DNA of 64,000 bases from Paenibacillus lentus (GTDB lineage: Bacteria; Bacillota; Bacilli; Paenibacillales; Paenibacillaceae), in the NCBI RefSeq assembly GCF_003931855.1, contig NZ_CP034248.1, positions 3,410,001 to 3,474,000 on the forward strand, written 5' to 3'. The position numbers and the translations under genes are program-made. The notes beneath the pieces were generated by a model, which saw only the letters and a list, made by a program, of their open reading frames with translations, made no database searches and had not been told where the DNA came from. Each line of letters begins with the position of its first letter. Within the stretch, counting starts at the first letter, position 1. Below, piece by piece: positions 43,060 to 52,564 of the stretch.

Positions 43060-44478
43060 ATGGTCGTAGGAGACGCTTCTCTTGATATTGATACACTGGT
43101 AGTCGGTGCAGGTCCCGGTGGTTATGTGGCAGCCATTCGCGCTGCCCAATTGGGGCAAAAAGTATTGATCGTTGATAAATCAGAGCTCGGCGGTGTGTGC
43201 TTGAACCGTGGGTGTATTCCATCTAAAGCATTGATTTCCGCTGCTCACCAATATGAGTCTGCCAAAAATGCGGACGCGTTCGGTATTTCTGTGGAAAATG
43301 TAAAGGTAGACTTCGCAAAAACCCAGGAATTCAAGAATAATGTTGTTAAAAAAATGACCCAAGGTGTTGGGGGCTTGCTGAAAGGCAATAAAGTCGAGGT
43401 TTTTAATGGTGAAGTGATGTTCATCAATGAGAATGAAGCTCGTGTGTTTAACGACTACGAAGCACCTCGCTACCGCTTCAAGCATTGCATCCTGGCAACG
43501 GGTTCCCGTCCGATCGAACTTAAACCGTTCCCGTTCGGAGGTCGCATTTTATCTTCGACAGAAGCATTGGAGTTGCAGGAAATTCCAGGCAGTCTCGTTG
43601 TGATCGGCGGTGGATATATCGGTGCGGAGCTTGGTCAAATGCTGTCCAAGTTCGGTACAAAAGTGACGATCATTGAAGGAATGGATACAGTTCTTCCAGG
43701 CTTTGACAAAGATATGACTCGTTTGGTAGCAAAAAGCATGGAGAAAACGGGTATTGAGATCGTAACGAACGCAAAAGCAGAAAGTGCTGTACAAACCGAC
43801 AAGGATGTTACAGTTAAATATTCTGTAAACGGCGAAAGTAAGGAAATTACGGCAGACTATCTGCTGGTTACAGTAGGGCGTCGTCCTAACACGGACGGTG
43901 AACTAGGCCTTGACCTTGCAGGCGTTGAGTTAGATGATCGCGGACTTGTTAAAGTTGACCATCAAGGACGTAGTGTATCCAATCCGAAAGTCTTCGCGAT
44001 TGGTGATATCGTCCCTGGTCTGGCGCTAGCTCACAAAGCTTCTTATGAAGGTAAAGTGGCGGCTGAAGCCATTGCTGGACTGCCATCCGTTGTCGACTAT
44101 AAAGCTATTCCATCTGTTGTCTTTACAGATCCTGAGTGCTCCAGCGTCGGTTTGACCGAGAAGGATGCGAAGGAGAAGGGCATCAAAGTAAAATCGGGTA
44201 AATTCCCGTTCGCTGCCAATGGACGCGCGACATCTTTGAACCAGCCTGACGGATTCATGAAACTGGTTGCTAATGCTGAGAACAATCTTGTTATTGGCGC
44301 GCAAATTGTAGGTATCGAAGCATCCAACCTCATTACTGAAATCGCGTTAGCGATTGAAATGGGGGCAACGCTTGAGGATATCTCCTTGACAATCCATGCT
44401 CACCCAACGTTGGGCGAAATCGCGATGGAAGCGGCAGAGGTTGTTGAGGGTAAACCAATCCACATTATTTCTCGTTAA
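43060..44478 (+). CDS. pdhD: Dihydrolipoamide dehydrogenase (E3)
   Basis: The 472-residue flavoprotein re-oxidises the lipoyl groups. It has the FAD site VVGAGPGGYVAAIRAAQLG, the redox disulfide GGVCLNRGCIPSKA, the NAD site VVIGGGYIGAELG, the second FAD motif FAIGDI and the C-terminal catalytic His in HAHPTLGE. Start is ATG 43060; its GGAGGT ribosome binding site lies in the end of pdhC, so the genes are coupled. A terminator follows. Confidence 0.97.
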   Translation: MVVGDASLDIDTLVVGAGPGGYVAAIRAAQLGQKVLIVDKSELGGVCLNRGCIPSKALISAAHQYESAKNADAFGISVENVKVDFAKTQEFKNNVVKKMTQGVGGLLKGNKVEVFNGEVMFINENEARVFNDYEAPRYRFKHCILATGSRPIELKPFPFGGRILSSTEALELQEIPGSLVVIGGGYIGAELGQMLSKFGTKVTIIEGMDTVLPGFDKDMTRLVAKSMEKTGIEIVTNAKAESAVQTDKDVTVKYSVNGESKEITADYLLVTVGRRPNTDGELGLDLAGVELDDRGLVKVDHQGRSVSNPKVFAIGDIVPGLALAHKASYEGKVAAEAIAGLPSVVDYKAIPSVVFTDPECSSVGLTEKDAKEKGIKVKSGKFPFAANGRATSLNQPDGFMKLVANAENNLVIGAQIVGIEASNLITEIALAIEMGATLEDISLTIHAHPTLGEIAMEAAEVVEGKPIHIISR

Positions 44479-44495
44479 TTTTTACGTGTTATGAC

Positions 44496-44513
44496 GTAAC
44501 TCCTAAGAGTTAC
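44496..44513 (+). other. Hairpin downstream of pdhD
   Basis: GTAACTC and GAGTTAC form a perfect 7-bp stem around CTAA. The 10-mer AACTCCTAAG inside it is repeated at 44517-44526. No T run follows, so this is not a terminator by itself. Confidence 0.5.
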
Positions 44514-44534
44514 ACAAACTCCTAAGCATATTTG

Positions 44535-44579
44535 AGGACTGTTCTTAAAGGGATAACCTTTGGGCAGTCCTTTTTTTTC
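44535..44579 (+). terminator. Terminator of the pdh operon
   Basis: AGGACTG (44535-44541) pairs with CAGTCCT (44565-44571), with a nested AAAGG/CCTTT stem, followed by a T8 run. Confidence 0.9.
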
Positions 44580-44945
44580 ATTTAACGTCCATTTTTATGT
44601 AAATAAATTTAAAAGCCTTGGAATTCGAAAAGCGAAGTAGTAGCAGAAAAGTTAGAGGAAGATCAGCTCAACCAGTAAAAGGTATTGTAATTCTATAAAT
44701 GTGTAAAATCAGTAATTTTGATAAAAGTGATATAAAATAAGTATAAATAATTATTACTTGCTGATTTATACTACTTTTATTTTAATAGATCTTTAGTTCT
44801 AGTTTTATGTACAACTTATATATTTTATAAAAGAATTACAAAAAATATACCAAGGGCTATTTAAATAATGGTAAGATGTAACTATAGTTTTTAGTACTTA
44901 TTTTGGACTAATGAAATCGCTTGCGAAGAAAGGGAGAACGGTTGT
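44580..44945 (+). promoter_or_regulatory. AT-rich intergenic region with a possible promoter
   Basis: These 366 nt hold no gene that I can see. TTGATA (44718-44723) and TATAAA (44742-44747) with an 18-nt spacer form a possible promoter for the following gene, about 200 nt from its start. TGAAATCGCTTGCG (44912-44925) resembles a cre site with two mismatches. Confidence 0.35.
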
Positions 44946-45785
44946 ATGCAAAAAAAGAATAAGGCCAGATCCCTAGCTATCGCAGTATTGTTGATCATAG
45001 GCATTACGATAACTCCTCCGGTAGAAGCGAATCATCCGCTGGTCGTATCATTGAATGGACAGCAACTAAAGTCCCGTTTTGAAGTGAATAACGGCCAAGT
45101 TTATGCTCCGCTTTTTTCTCTAGCAGCTGAGCTAGATTATAAAGTGAACTGGGATAGACAGGGCGCTAAAATAAATATCGTCACTGATGATGTAAATCTC
45201 CTGCGGAGAGCATCAGGTACTAAGATCACGGAGCAGCAGGTGGCAGACTGGATCGTCGAGCAAGGTGAAGCAGACCGGTATTATTTGGAGGGTTTGTCGA
45301 TTGAACTGCTTGACCTGGATCGCGATGGGGAATCGGAAATTGTAGCGATGATTGACGGTGGCGTACATTTAGGGAATTATTTTATTTTTGACAGAGACTC
45401 CAACGGGGATTACCAATTAATTTTTGAACGCAATTGGAAGGTCGATTCCTTAAAGTTACGCGAACCAATTGAAGTAGGGGATAAGCTGATTTATGAGACG
45501 GTTGAACGCACCGGCGGAACTGGACTTTCTGTTGAAATTGTCCACCTTTGGTATATCGAGCAAGGACAGGTAGTTGAAGTTTGGAAAGGAACGGTAAAGG
45601 AAATGAATGCAGTGTTCCCGGGATCCTATTCATTAACAGTAGCTGGATACCGTATCCAAGATGGCCTGCTGTATTACTGGAGGACGTTTAGCCCACTTGA
45701 GGACGATGCTGAGACCGTACAGGGGACCTCTGAAACCACATTGACTATCTATACATTTGACGGCGCTTCTTTTATAGAAAGGTAA
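44946..45785 (+). CDS. Secreted protein with copper-amine-oxidase-N-like domain
   Basis: The 279-residue product has a signal peptide (about residues 1-28, cut near VEA-NHP) and an N-terminal domain with the pattern VSLNGQQL ... VYAPLFSLAAELDYKVNWD, which matches the copper amine oxidase N-terminal-like domain common in Paenibacillus wall proteins. The C-terminal part contains a DLDRDGESEIVAMIDGG calcium-loop-like motif as in FG-GAP proteins, and beta strands. No enzyme is indicated. The start follows AGAAAGGGAG. It is monocistronic. Confidence 0.75.
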   Translation: MQKKNKARSLAIAVLLIIGITITPPVEANHPLVVSLNGQQLKSRFEVNNGQVYAPLFSLAAELDYKVNWDRQGAKINIVTDDVNLLRRASGTKITEQQVADWIVEQGEADRYYLEGLSIELLDLDRDGESEIVAMIDGGVHLGNYFIFDRDSNGDYQLIFERNWKVDSLKLREPIEVGDKLIYETVERTGGTGLSVEIVHLWYIEQGQVVEVWKGTVKEMNAVFPGSYSLTVAGYRIQDGLLYYWRTFSPLEDDAETVQGTSETTLTIYTFDGASFIER

Positions 45786-45930
45786 TGTCATTGTTTTGAA
45801 GACAATTTATAGACCACCTGCTGCAGGGAGATCAATAAAAACTGAATTTATTTGTAAAATAGGAAGAAATCGTTTTTTAAATTCATACTATGGTACAGCG
45901 GCGCACCCATTCAAGTAAGTAGAAGGAGTG

Positions 45931-46848
45931 GTGATTGAGCTGAAGTGCTCCCTTCAAATTGGCATGATCGGTCTAGATACATCGCATGTCAGTATATTTG
46001 CCAAGCTGCTGCATCGCGATGAAGCTGAGCCCTCATCGAGGCTATTCGGGGCGACGGTCGGATACGCTTATCCCGGAGGTTCCTCGCGAATGGAATTAAG
46101 CTATAGCCGAGTAGATCGATATCGTAATGAGCTCGTTAGTCAGTATGGCGTGCAAATGCTCGATAGTATCGAGGCTGTAGCAGAGGCATCGGATGCGATT
46201 ATGATCGAATCGGTTGATGGCAGCACCCATTTGGAACAATTCAGAATTGTGGCTCCCTACGGCAAACCTGTATTTATAGATAAGCCTTTTACAACAAGTT
46301 TGGAAGATGCTTATGAAATTCTCGCTTTGGCTGAGCGAAATAAAGTAACGATAATGAGTTCTTCTTCACTTCGCTATGCAGAAGCATTGACGAATGCTGT
46401 GCAGCTAGAAGAGCTTGGCGAAATCATCGGGGCGGATGTCCGCGGTCCGATGCCCTTCGTGCAAGGGCAGGCGGATTATTTTTGGTATGGCGTTCATTCG
46501 GTGGAAATGCTATTTGCAATTATGGGGCAAGGGTGTCGGAAGGTTCATACGATCTGCAGCGGTGATCATGAGGTGATTATAGGTTGTTGGTCAGATGGCC
46601 GAATTGGAACTGTGCGCGGGAGAAGGCAGGGAGGCGGCTTTGGGGCAGTCATTCACAGGCACCGTGGAAGTGACTATGTCGACATCCAAACCGGAAGCAA
46701 GCCTTATTATGAGAGTTTGCTAGAGCAGGTCATCGATTTTTTTCGCACAGGCCATTCTCCCGTATCGCTTAAGGAAACCCTTGAGATTATTGGTTTTTTG
46801 GAAGCCGCTAACCGGAGCAGAGAGACGGGGATAGCCAGTTCATTATAA
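45931..46848 (+). CDS. Gfo/Idh/MocA-like oxidoreductase
   Basis: The product of about 305 residues has the family outline: N-terminal strand IGMIGLDTSHVSIFAK in place of the usual GxGxxG loop, the motif IDKPFTTSLEDAYEIL (DKP for EKP), and a C-terminal domain with VHSVEMLFAI. The changed nucleotide loop belongs to a subgroup of this family seen in Firmicutes; cofactor binding is uncertain. The start is unclear: GTG 45928 and GTG 45931 both lie on or next to AAGGAG. A clear terminator follows. Confidence 0.75.
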   Translation: MIELKCSLQIGMIGLDTSHVSIFAKLLHRDEAEPSSRLFGATVGYAYPGGSSRMELSYSRVDRYRNELVSQYGVQMLDSIEAVAEASDAIMIESVDGSTHLEQFRIVAPYGKPVFIDKPFTTSLEDAYEILALAERNKVTIMSSSSLRYAEALTNAVQLEELGEIIGADVRGPMPFVQGQADYFWYGVHSVEMLFAIMGQGCRKVHTICSGDHEVIIGCWSDGRIGTVRGRRQGGGFGAVIHRHRGSDYVDIQTGSKPYYESLLEQVIDFFRTGHSPVSLKETLEIIGFLEAANRSRETGIASSL

Positions 46849-46874
46849 CTTATAATTCATGCTGATAGTTGTGT

Positions 46875-46899
46875 AGCACCGGAAGGTGCTTTTTTATTC
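46875..46899 (+). terminator. Terminator after the oxidoreductase
   Basis: AGCACC (46875-46880) and GGTGCT (46885-46890) around GGAA, followed by a T run. Confidence 0.85.
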
Positions 46900-47035
46900 G
46901 TTTTTTATATGTTTATTTTTCGCAAAATATGCTGGAACGAATTGTTAAACCGATTTAATTTCATGGCTATCTGGATTACAATAGGATGTACTAATCTGTA
47001 ATATGTTATCGACCGACTGATCGAGGAGGGATAGG

Positions 47036-47503
47036 ATGATTCAAGGGCTATATGAAGCGCATTTACCTGTGAAGAATTTAGAGGTCTCAATGATGTTCTA
47101 TAGTAAATTGGGCTTGAAGCTGGCGTGGCATGATGAAGACACGGCTTTTTACTGGATTGAGGAAGGCCGGAGCTGGCTAGGGCTGTGGCAAGGGCAGGAG
47201 CATGCAACCCCATATCATCCATCATTACGGCATATCGCTTTTCGAGTTGATTATGAACAGCTGAAGGGGGCTTTGGCCTGGCTCGCATCTATTCAGGTAG
47301 AGGCTGTTCCGTTCGGCTCCAGAACGTCGATCGAGCCTTTTGTTCGTCCCCATCAAGGAAATGCTTCAGTTTATTTTGATGATCCGGATGGGAATAGCCT
47401 GGAGCTGATATGTCATGTGGTGGTTCCCGAGGAGTTAAGGCATATTAACGATAAGCTGTCTTTCGATGAATGGGAGGAGCTGGCTCGTTCATACTCAAAA
47501 TAG
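47036..47503 (+). CDS. VOC/glyoxalase-superfamily protein
   Basis: The 155-residue product has one vicinal-oxygen-chelate domain built of two beta-alpha-beta-beta-beta units. Likely metal ligands are the His of EAHLPV near residue 9, the His of RHIAFRV near 67 and the Glu in SLELI near 122, with DDPDGNS before it as in metal-dependent members. The substrate is unknown. An AGGAGGG motif precedes the ATG. Confidence 0.85.
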   Translation: MIQGLYEAHLPVKNLEVSMMFYSKLGLKLAWHDEDTAFYWIEEGRSWLGLWQGQEHATPYHPSLRHIAFRVDYEQLKGALAWLASIQVEAVPFGSRTSIEPFVRPHQGNASVYFDDPDGNSLELICHVVVPEELRHINDKLSFDEWEELARSYSK

Positions 47504-47530
47504 ATGTATTGTACTTGAGGTGTGATAAGC

Positions 47531-48079
47531 TTGTACGAAGAGCAATTAAAACAGTTGATCGTCGAGTGTGAGCCGTTGTTAAGTGATTTACGTGCCGTGC
47601 GGCGGCTAGAATTGCCTCAATGTTACATTGCGGCTGGTTATATTCGAAGTTACGTGTGGGATGTGCTGCATGGATATGGACATCGATTCCGGCATGATGA
47701 TATAGATGTCGTCTACTTTGATCAGCACTATTGCAGTGAGGAGAGAGATGAGGAGCTGCAACGGCAGCTCATTGATCAGACAGGAAATAAACAGTGGTCG
47801 GTCAAAAATCAGGCGCGGATGCATTTGAGAAACGGAGCAATGCCATATACATCGACGTTCGATGCTATGAGCCGATGGCCTGAAACGGCAACGGCCATCG
47901 GAGCTCGGCTAACGGCCTGCGAGAAGCTGGAGCTCTGTACGCCGCATGGATTGGATGATTTGTTTGGCATGGTGGTGCGTCGCAGCCCTTTTTTTGCTGA
48001 TCAGCATTATTATTTGGAACGGGTTCGCAGAAAGAACTGGTTAGTAGATTGGCCATTGTTGACTTGGATCAAAGAGTAA
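47531..48079 (+). CDS. Nucleotidyltransferase-like protein (NTP_transf_6 type)
   Basis: The 182-residue product contains RHDDIDVVYFD near residue 55, the metal-binding acidic motif of the DUF925/NTP_transf_6 nucleotidyltransferase-fold family, plus AAGYIRSYVWD and EKLELCTPHGLDDLFGMVVRR that are typical of it. The biological role of these proteins is unknown. I start at TTG 47531, 8 nt after GAGGTG; GTG 47522 overlaps the ribosome binding site. Confidence 0.8.
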   Translation: MYEEQLKQLIVECEPLLSDLRAVRRLELPQCYIAAGYIRSYVWDVLHGYGHRFRHDDIDVVYFDQHYCSEERDEELQRQLIDQTGNKQWSVKNQARMHLRNGAMPYTSTFDAMSRWPETATAIGARLTACEKLELCTPHGLDDLFGMVVRRSPFFADQHYYLERVRRKNWLVDWPLLTWIKE

Positions 48080-48161
48080 ACTGTTTACTTCGTTAATATC
48101 GGGAGATTGGCTGCGATAAATAAGATGGACATTATAGGTTATTGAGAGGAAGAATGTGATT

Positions 48162-48593
48162 ATGAGAAGGGTTGATGTAGTATATACATTGCTGGTTAAC
48201 GAAGAGGGAACAAAGATCTTGATGGTCAAGAATAGCGGCAGGAATTCGTGGACGCTCCCAGGGGGAACGGTAGAGCCGAATGAAACGTTGGAGATGGCGG
48301 CAGTCCGGGAAGCCAAGGAGGAAACCGGGCTCGATGTGCAAATTAAAGGTGTTGTCGCTGTCAATGAAGGGAAGTTTACGGAACTTAAGCAGCACGTCGT
48401 GTTCATTACTTTTCGTGGTGTCATAGCGGGCGGTCGAATGGAAATTGCCAGGCCTGATGAAATTCTCGCGGTGGATTGGATCGATGTGGAACGGGCCGAT
48501 GAGCTAATGCCTTTTTATAAAGAAAAGCTTAGGGATATTGTGAGTAGAGATGCAGAAGTTTCTTATTATGATGAGGGGATTATGGCGAAGTAG
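48162..48593 (+). CDS. NUDIX hydrolase
   Basis: The 143-residue product has a complete Nudix box GGTVEPNETLEMAAVREAKEETG, seen as GGTVEPNE followed by REAKEETGLDV. It hydrolyses a nucleoside-diphosphate-linked compound; the substrate is not identifiable. I start at ATG 48162, 8 nt after GAGGAAGA, rather than GTG 48156. It precedes thyA by 150 nt. Confidence 0.9.
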   Translation: MRRVDVVYTLLVNEEGTKILMVKNSGRNSWTLPGGTVEPNETLEMAAVREAKEETGLDVQIKGVVAVNEGKFTELKQHVVFITFRGVIAGGRMEIARPDEILAVDWIDVERADELMPFYKEKLRDIVSRDAEVSYYDEGIMAK

Positions 48594-48690
48594 ATAGGAG
48601 CGGTGTATTCAAGGATAGTGAACCAAGTTGCAATAAAGGATTTGATAATTTATGGGATTCTTATTTTCCGAGCCAATTTAACTCAAACTT

Positions 48691-48699
48691 TGCTATAAT
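48691..48699 (+). promoter_or_regulatory. Extended -10 promoter of thyA-dfrA
   Basis: TGCTATAAT is an extended -10 (TGN before TATAAT) 43 nt before the thyA start. No good -35 hexamer lies at the expected distance, as is usual for this promoter class. Confidence 0.55.
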
Positions 48700-48741
48700 A
48701 ACTAAGAATATGACTAAAGACTACAGTTCGGGGTGCGATAA

Positions 48742-49536
48742 ATGAGAGCTTATTTAGATTTATTACAGGATGTGCTGGAGCATGGGACAGTTAAAGAGGA
48801 CCGCACGGGAACGGGGACGCTGTCCGTATTTGGACGTCAGCTGCGGTTTGATTTAAGCGAGGGATTCCCGCTTGTCACAACGAAACGAATTCATTTAAAA
48901 TCGGTAATTCATGAGCTGCTCTGGTTCCTCAAAGGGGACACCAATATTGCTTATCTTAAAGAAAATAACGTTCGCATTTGGGATGAATGGGCGGATGAGA
49001 ACGGTGATCTCGGCCCGGTCTACGGCTCCCAATGGCGATCCTGGGAAGCCCCGGATGGCAGGAAGATCGACCAAATCGCTAATGTAATCGAGGCGATCAA
49101 GAATAATCCCGATTCGCGGCGCCATCTTGTCAGCGCTTGGAATGTGGCTGAAGTGGATCAAATGAAACTGCCACCATGCCATTTTGTGTTTCAATTTTAT
49201 GTAGCGGATGGGAAATTGTCTTGTATGCTGACCATGCGCTCGGTAGATACTTTTCTGGGACTTCCGTTCAACATTGCGAGTTATGCCCTTTTGACACATA
49301 TGGTGGCTCAGCAGTGCGGATTGGAAGTAGGAGAGTTTATTTGGTCCGGCGGAGATGTTCACATTTATAGCAATCATTTGGAGCAGGTGAAGACGCAGCT
49401 GGCACGGGAGCCATATGAACTGCCTAAGCTAGTCATTAAACGTAAGCCGGATTCAATATTTGATTATGTCTATGAGGATTTCGAATTTGTCGGTTATGAG
49501 CATCACCCAACGATTAAGGCAACGGTTGCTGTATAA
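48742..49536 (+). CDS. thyA: Thymidylate synthase ThyA
   Basis: ThyA methylates dUMP to dTMP using methylene-tetrahydrofolate, yielding dihydrofolate. The 264-residue product (the short form) has the catalytic Cys in [11 protein letters not shown] near residue 146, the Arg loop [31 protein letters not shown] and [10 protein letters not shown]. The next gene, dfrA, reduces the dihydrofolate that ThyA makes; the two are 40 nt apart and form an operon. Confidence 0.98.
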   Translation: MRAYLDLLQDVLEHGTVKEDRTGTGTLSVFGRQLRFDLSEGFPLVTTKRIHLKSVIHELLWFLKGDTNIAYLKENNVRIWDEWADENGDLGPVYGSQWRSWEAPDGRKIDQIANVIEAIKNNPDSRRHLVSAWNVAEVDQMKLPPCHFVFQFYVADGKLSCMLTMRSVDTFLGLPFNIASYALLTHMVAQQCGLEVGEFIWSGGDVHIYSNHLEQVKTQLAREPYELPKLVIKRKPDSIFDYVYEDFEFVGYEHHPTIKATVAV

Positions 49537-49576
49537 ATTCGTGGTTTAGCAGTTTAGCAGAGAAAGGAAGTACTGT

Positions 49577-50062
49577 ATGGGGATATCGTTAATTTGGGCG
49601 ATGGATCGGAACGGCTTAGTTGGTAAAGGCAATGATTTGCCCTGGAGATTACCTAACGATATGAATTTCTTTAAACAGCAGACCAAAGGCAAGACGGTCG
49701 TTATGGGCCGGAAAACCTGGGAATCTTTAAGAGTCAAGCCGCTGCCCGGGCGTCGCAACATCGTGCTTACCGGTGATCGATCGTACGAAGCAGAAGGGGC
49801 TGAAGTGGTACACGCTGTGGAGGAGATCCTAAATATTGCAGGAGACGGGGAACTGATGATTATCGGAGGCGGCAGCGTGTATGGACAGTTTATTCCCTAT
49901 GCAGATCGTTTGCTGGTTACCCGAATCGATGAAAAATTCGAGGGAGACGTTCATTTTCCTTCATTCGATTGGTCGCAGTTCGCATTGGTCGAAGAGATTC
50001 CAGGGCTTCGGGATGAAAAAAATTTATATGATCATCGATTTATGATCTATGAGCGCCGCTAG
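49577..50062 (+). CDS. dfrA: Dihydrofolate reductase
   Basis: The 161-residue product regenerates tetrahydrofolate with NADPH. It has the N-terminal IWAMDRNGLVGKGNDLPWRLPNDM with the conserved Trp and the acidic Asp in PNDM, VVMGRKTWESL, IVLT and MIIGGGSVYGQF. The ATG follows AGAAAGGAAG. It is cotranscribed with thyA and followed by a terminator. Confidence 0.97.
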   Translation: MGISLIWAMDRNGLVGKGNDLPWRLPNDMNFFKQQTKGKTVVMGRKTWESLRVKPLPGRRNIVLTGDRSYEAEGAEVVHAVEEILNIAGDGELMIIGGGSVYGQFIPYADRLLVTRIDEKFEGDVHFPSFDWSQFALVEEIPGLRDEKNLYDHRFMIYERR

Positions 50063-50112
50063 AATCGAATTAGAGGAGTTTCTACTAACTATGATATAAT
50101 AGAGTCTGCTTC

Positions 50113-50141
50113 AGAGCTGCGCAGAGCGCAGCTCTTTGTTT
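50113..50141 (+). terminator. Terminator after dfrA
   Basis: AGAGCTGCGC (50113-50122) and GCGCAGCTCT (50126-50135) form a perfect 10-bp stem with a 3-nt loop, followed by TTGTTTTG. Confidence 0.88.
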
Positions 50142-50197
50142 TGCTAATGAATGAAACGATATGAATGCGTAATTGTGAAAGAGAGGCGGCTTAATCG

Positions 50198-52459
50198 ATG
50201 AAAACGCTCGTAATCGCAGAGAAACCGGACATGGGTCGAACGATCGCTGCCGTCATCGAACCGAAGGCGAAGAACAACCGATCTTATTTGGAAGGCGAAC
50301 ATTACATTATTACCTGGGCGATCGGTCATTTGCTGGGCCTTGCAGAGCCTGATGCTTACGACGAAAAGTATAAGCGATGGAATTTTGGAGATTTGCCGAT
50401 ACTGCCGAAACAATTCAAAATCGTTCCTAACCCGAAAACGAAAGATCAGCTTAAGACGATCGGCGAGCTGGCCAAACGCTGTGATCGCATTGTGAATGCC
50501 TGCGATGCCGGGAGGGAAGGACAGTACATATTTGCGCTGATCCAGCAGCAATTGAAACTGATGCAGCCTGTGAAGCGGCTGTGGATTTCCGATTTGACGG
50601 CGGAGAGTATTCAAAAAGGTTTCGACAACCTGTATGAAGAAGCTGAGTTCGAAAATTTGACGCAAGCAGCGAGAGCACGAAGTGAAGCGGATTGGTTGAT
50701 TGGGATGAATGCGTCGCGCGCGTTTACAACCAAACACCGGACGCTCTTATCTGTTGGTCGGGTACAGACGCCGGTGCTAGCGCTCATTTATGATCGGCAA
50801 AAGGAGATCGAGAGCTTTGACTCGCTGACGTATTATGAAATCAAGGCGGAGCTGGAACAGCTTGATCGAAAGTACGTGGGAACTTGGCAAGGGGAGCGCA
50901 TGACGGATGCCCAAAAGGCGGCGGCCATCGCGGATAAAGTGCGGGGTAAGCAAGGTCGTATTAGTGAATATGAGATCAAGGATACGAAAGAATATCCATT
51001 TAAGCTATATGATTTGACGCTGCTGCAGCGGGATGCGAATGCGAAATATGGGTATTCGGCGAAGAAGACACTGGATTTGGCCCAGGCGCTCTATGAACGC
51101 CATAAAATTATTTCTTATCCCCGAACGAATTCGAACTACGTTACCGAGCAAAATATTGATGGGATGCATAAAGCGCTGCACATGCTGAAGTCAAGTCCAT
51201 ACCAGCAGTTAGCAGAGAACGCAAATCCTCGGCTGGTTCATGTCAATAACAAATCGGTTTGCAATCCGTCGCGAGTGGAGGATCACCACGCGATTCTTCC
51301 AACACTTCGACGAGCTGGAACGCTTAGCAAGGAAGAGCAGAACGTATATGATCTCGTCATTCGCCGTTTTCTCTCGCACTTCTACCCACCGGCGGAATAT
51401 AAGCAGCATTCGGTTTTGACTGAGGTCGAAGGGGAAGCTTTCAAGACGAATATAAAGGAGCTATTATCTTTAGGTTGGAAGGTATGTCAGCCTGAGGACT
51501 CTCGTTCAAGCGGCCGTGGAAAGAAAAAGGCTGAGGAAGAGGAGCAGGAGGAGCTCGTTAACGAACCTTTTCGCATCGAGAAGGATGAACCTGTTCAGTG
51601 TCTGGAAGCGGAGGTAAAGGAAAAGGCAACTCAGCCGCCGAAAGCTTATACAGAAGGGACATTGCTGAAAGCGATGGAGAGCGCGGGAAAGCAGCTGGAG
51701 AATGAAGAGCTAAGGGACGCGATGAAGGATGCAGGCCTTGGCACGCCGGCAACGCGCGCGGCGACGATTGAGCGGCTGAAGAATGTCGGATATATTACGA
51801 TGCAGGGCAAGCGCATCACCGTGACGCAAAAAGGAAGAACCGCTATAGAGCTTATTCGCCATGCCGGAGTTGAGTTGCTGACTTCTCCAGAAATGACCGG
51901 ACAATGGGAGCGCAGATTGTATCAAATTTCGAAGGGCGAGGCGGCTAGAGAGAAGTTCATGGATAACGTTAAGCGTTTCACCCTGTCGATCATCGATAAG
52001 GTACGTGTACAGCCGAAGGCCGATGCCTCTTTATTTGAGATGGCCGAGGAGGAGCGGAAGGGCAACCGCAGCAAAAGTGCGCGTAGCAAGACGGCCAGCC
52101 AGACAGGCAGACGGAGCCAGAAGGAAACGGCTGCTGCAGCGGGTACGAAGAAGTCTTCTACTGCCTCTTCGCCTGGTTCGATGCAGCCATTGGCGCCTTG
52201 TCCGCGGGAAGGCTGCGGCGGTCAGTTGATCGAGGGACGCAAGGGGTATGGCTGCACTCATTATAAACAAGGCTGTGGATTTGTAATATGGAAGGAATAC
52301 GCTGGGAAAAACATATCGGTGAGCATGTTGTCCTCACTTGTCAATAAAGGGCAGACGCAATTGTTATCCTTCAAACAGCCCGAGGGTGATTTTAAAGCTC
52401 GAATTGTATTAGCTGATTCGCTGAGTGGGAAGCTTGAATTGAGCAGAGTTGATGAATAA
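50198..52459 (+). CDS. topB: DNA topoisomerase III
   Basis: The 753-residue type IA topoisomerase decatenates and relaxes DNA through a 5'-phosphotyrosine link. The TOPRIM domain has the Glu in VIAEKPDMG and DAGREGQ near residue 105. The active-site Tyr is in IISYPRTNSNY near 310. The central domains follow, with GLGTPATRAATIERL. The C-terminus has a low-complexity basic Ser/Lys linker and one zinc-like motif (CPREGCGGQLIEGRKGYGCTHYKQGC written in part: CPREGC and CTHYKQGC). The ATG follows GAGAGGCGG. Confidence 0.96.
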   Translation: MKTLVIAEKPDMGRTIAAVIEPKAKNNRSYLEGEHYIITWAIGHLLGLAEPDAYDEKYKRWNFGDLPILPKQFKIVPNPKTKDQLKTIGELAKRCDRIVNACDAGREGQYIFALIQQQLKLMQPVKRLWISDLTAESIQKGFDNLYEEAEFENLTQAARARSEADWLIGMNASRAFTTKHRTLLSVGRVQTPVLALIYDRQKEIESFDSLTYYEIKAELEQLDRKYVGTWQGERMTDAQKAAAIADKVRGKQGRISEYEIKDTKEYPFKLYDLTLLQRDANAKYGYSAKKTLDLAQALYERHKIISYPRTNSNYVTEQNIDGMHKALHMLKSSPYQQLAENANPRLVHVNNKSVCNPSRVEDHHAILPTLRRAGTLSKEEQNVYDLVIRRFLSHFYPPAEYKQHSVLTEVEGEAFKTNIKELLSLGWKVCQPEDSRSSGRGKKKAEEEEQEELVNEPFRIEKDEPVQCLEAEVKEKATQPPKAYTEGTLLKAMESAGKQLENEELRDAMKDAGLGTPATRAATIERLKNVGYITMQGKRITVTQKGRTAIELIRHAGVELLTSPEMTGQWERRLYQISKGEAAREKFMDNVKRFTLSIIDKVRVQPKADASLFEMAEEERKGNRSKSARSKTASQTGRRSQKETAAAAGTKKSSTASSPGSMQPLAPCPREGCGGQLIEGRKGYGCTHYKQGCGFVIWKEYAGKNISVSMLSSLVNKGQTQLLSFKQPEGDFKARIVLADSLSGKLELSRVDE

Positions 52460-52490
52460 TGACAGGATTTCCGGTTACTCCTGAACAAAT

Positions 52491-52526
52491 AACAAGGTTG
52501 CCTGATGAGATGGGCAACCTTGTTGT
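52491..52526. terminator. Terminator between topB and the HAD gene
   Basis: AACAAGGTTGCC (52491-52502) and GGCAACCTTGTT (52513-52524) form a 12-bp stem with a 10-nt loop between convergent genes; T-rich sequence on either side is short. Confidence 0.75.
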
Positions 52527-52564
52527 TATCGTGACAGAAGCATTCCACTGCTTCTTGCGCAGCT

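Noticed and set aside
41730-43061. A 443-codon frame on the - strand across pdhC
   Set aside because: It is fully antisense to pdhC, has a composition rich in Cys/Arg/His/Phe without domains, and results from the codon bias of the real gene.
44912-44925. cre-like TGAAATCGCTTGCG before the copper-amine-oxidase-N protein
   Set aside because: Two mismatches at conserved positions and no metabolic reason for catabolite control.
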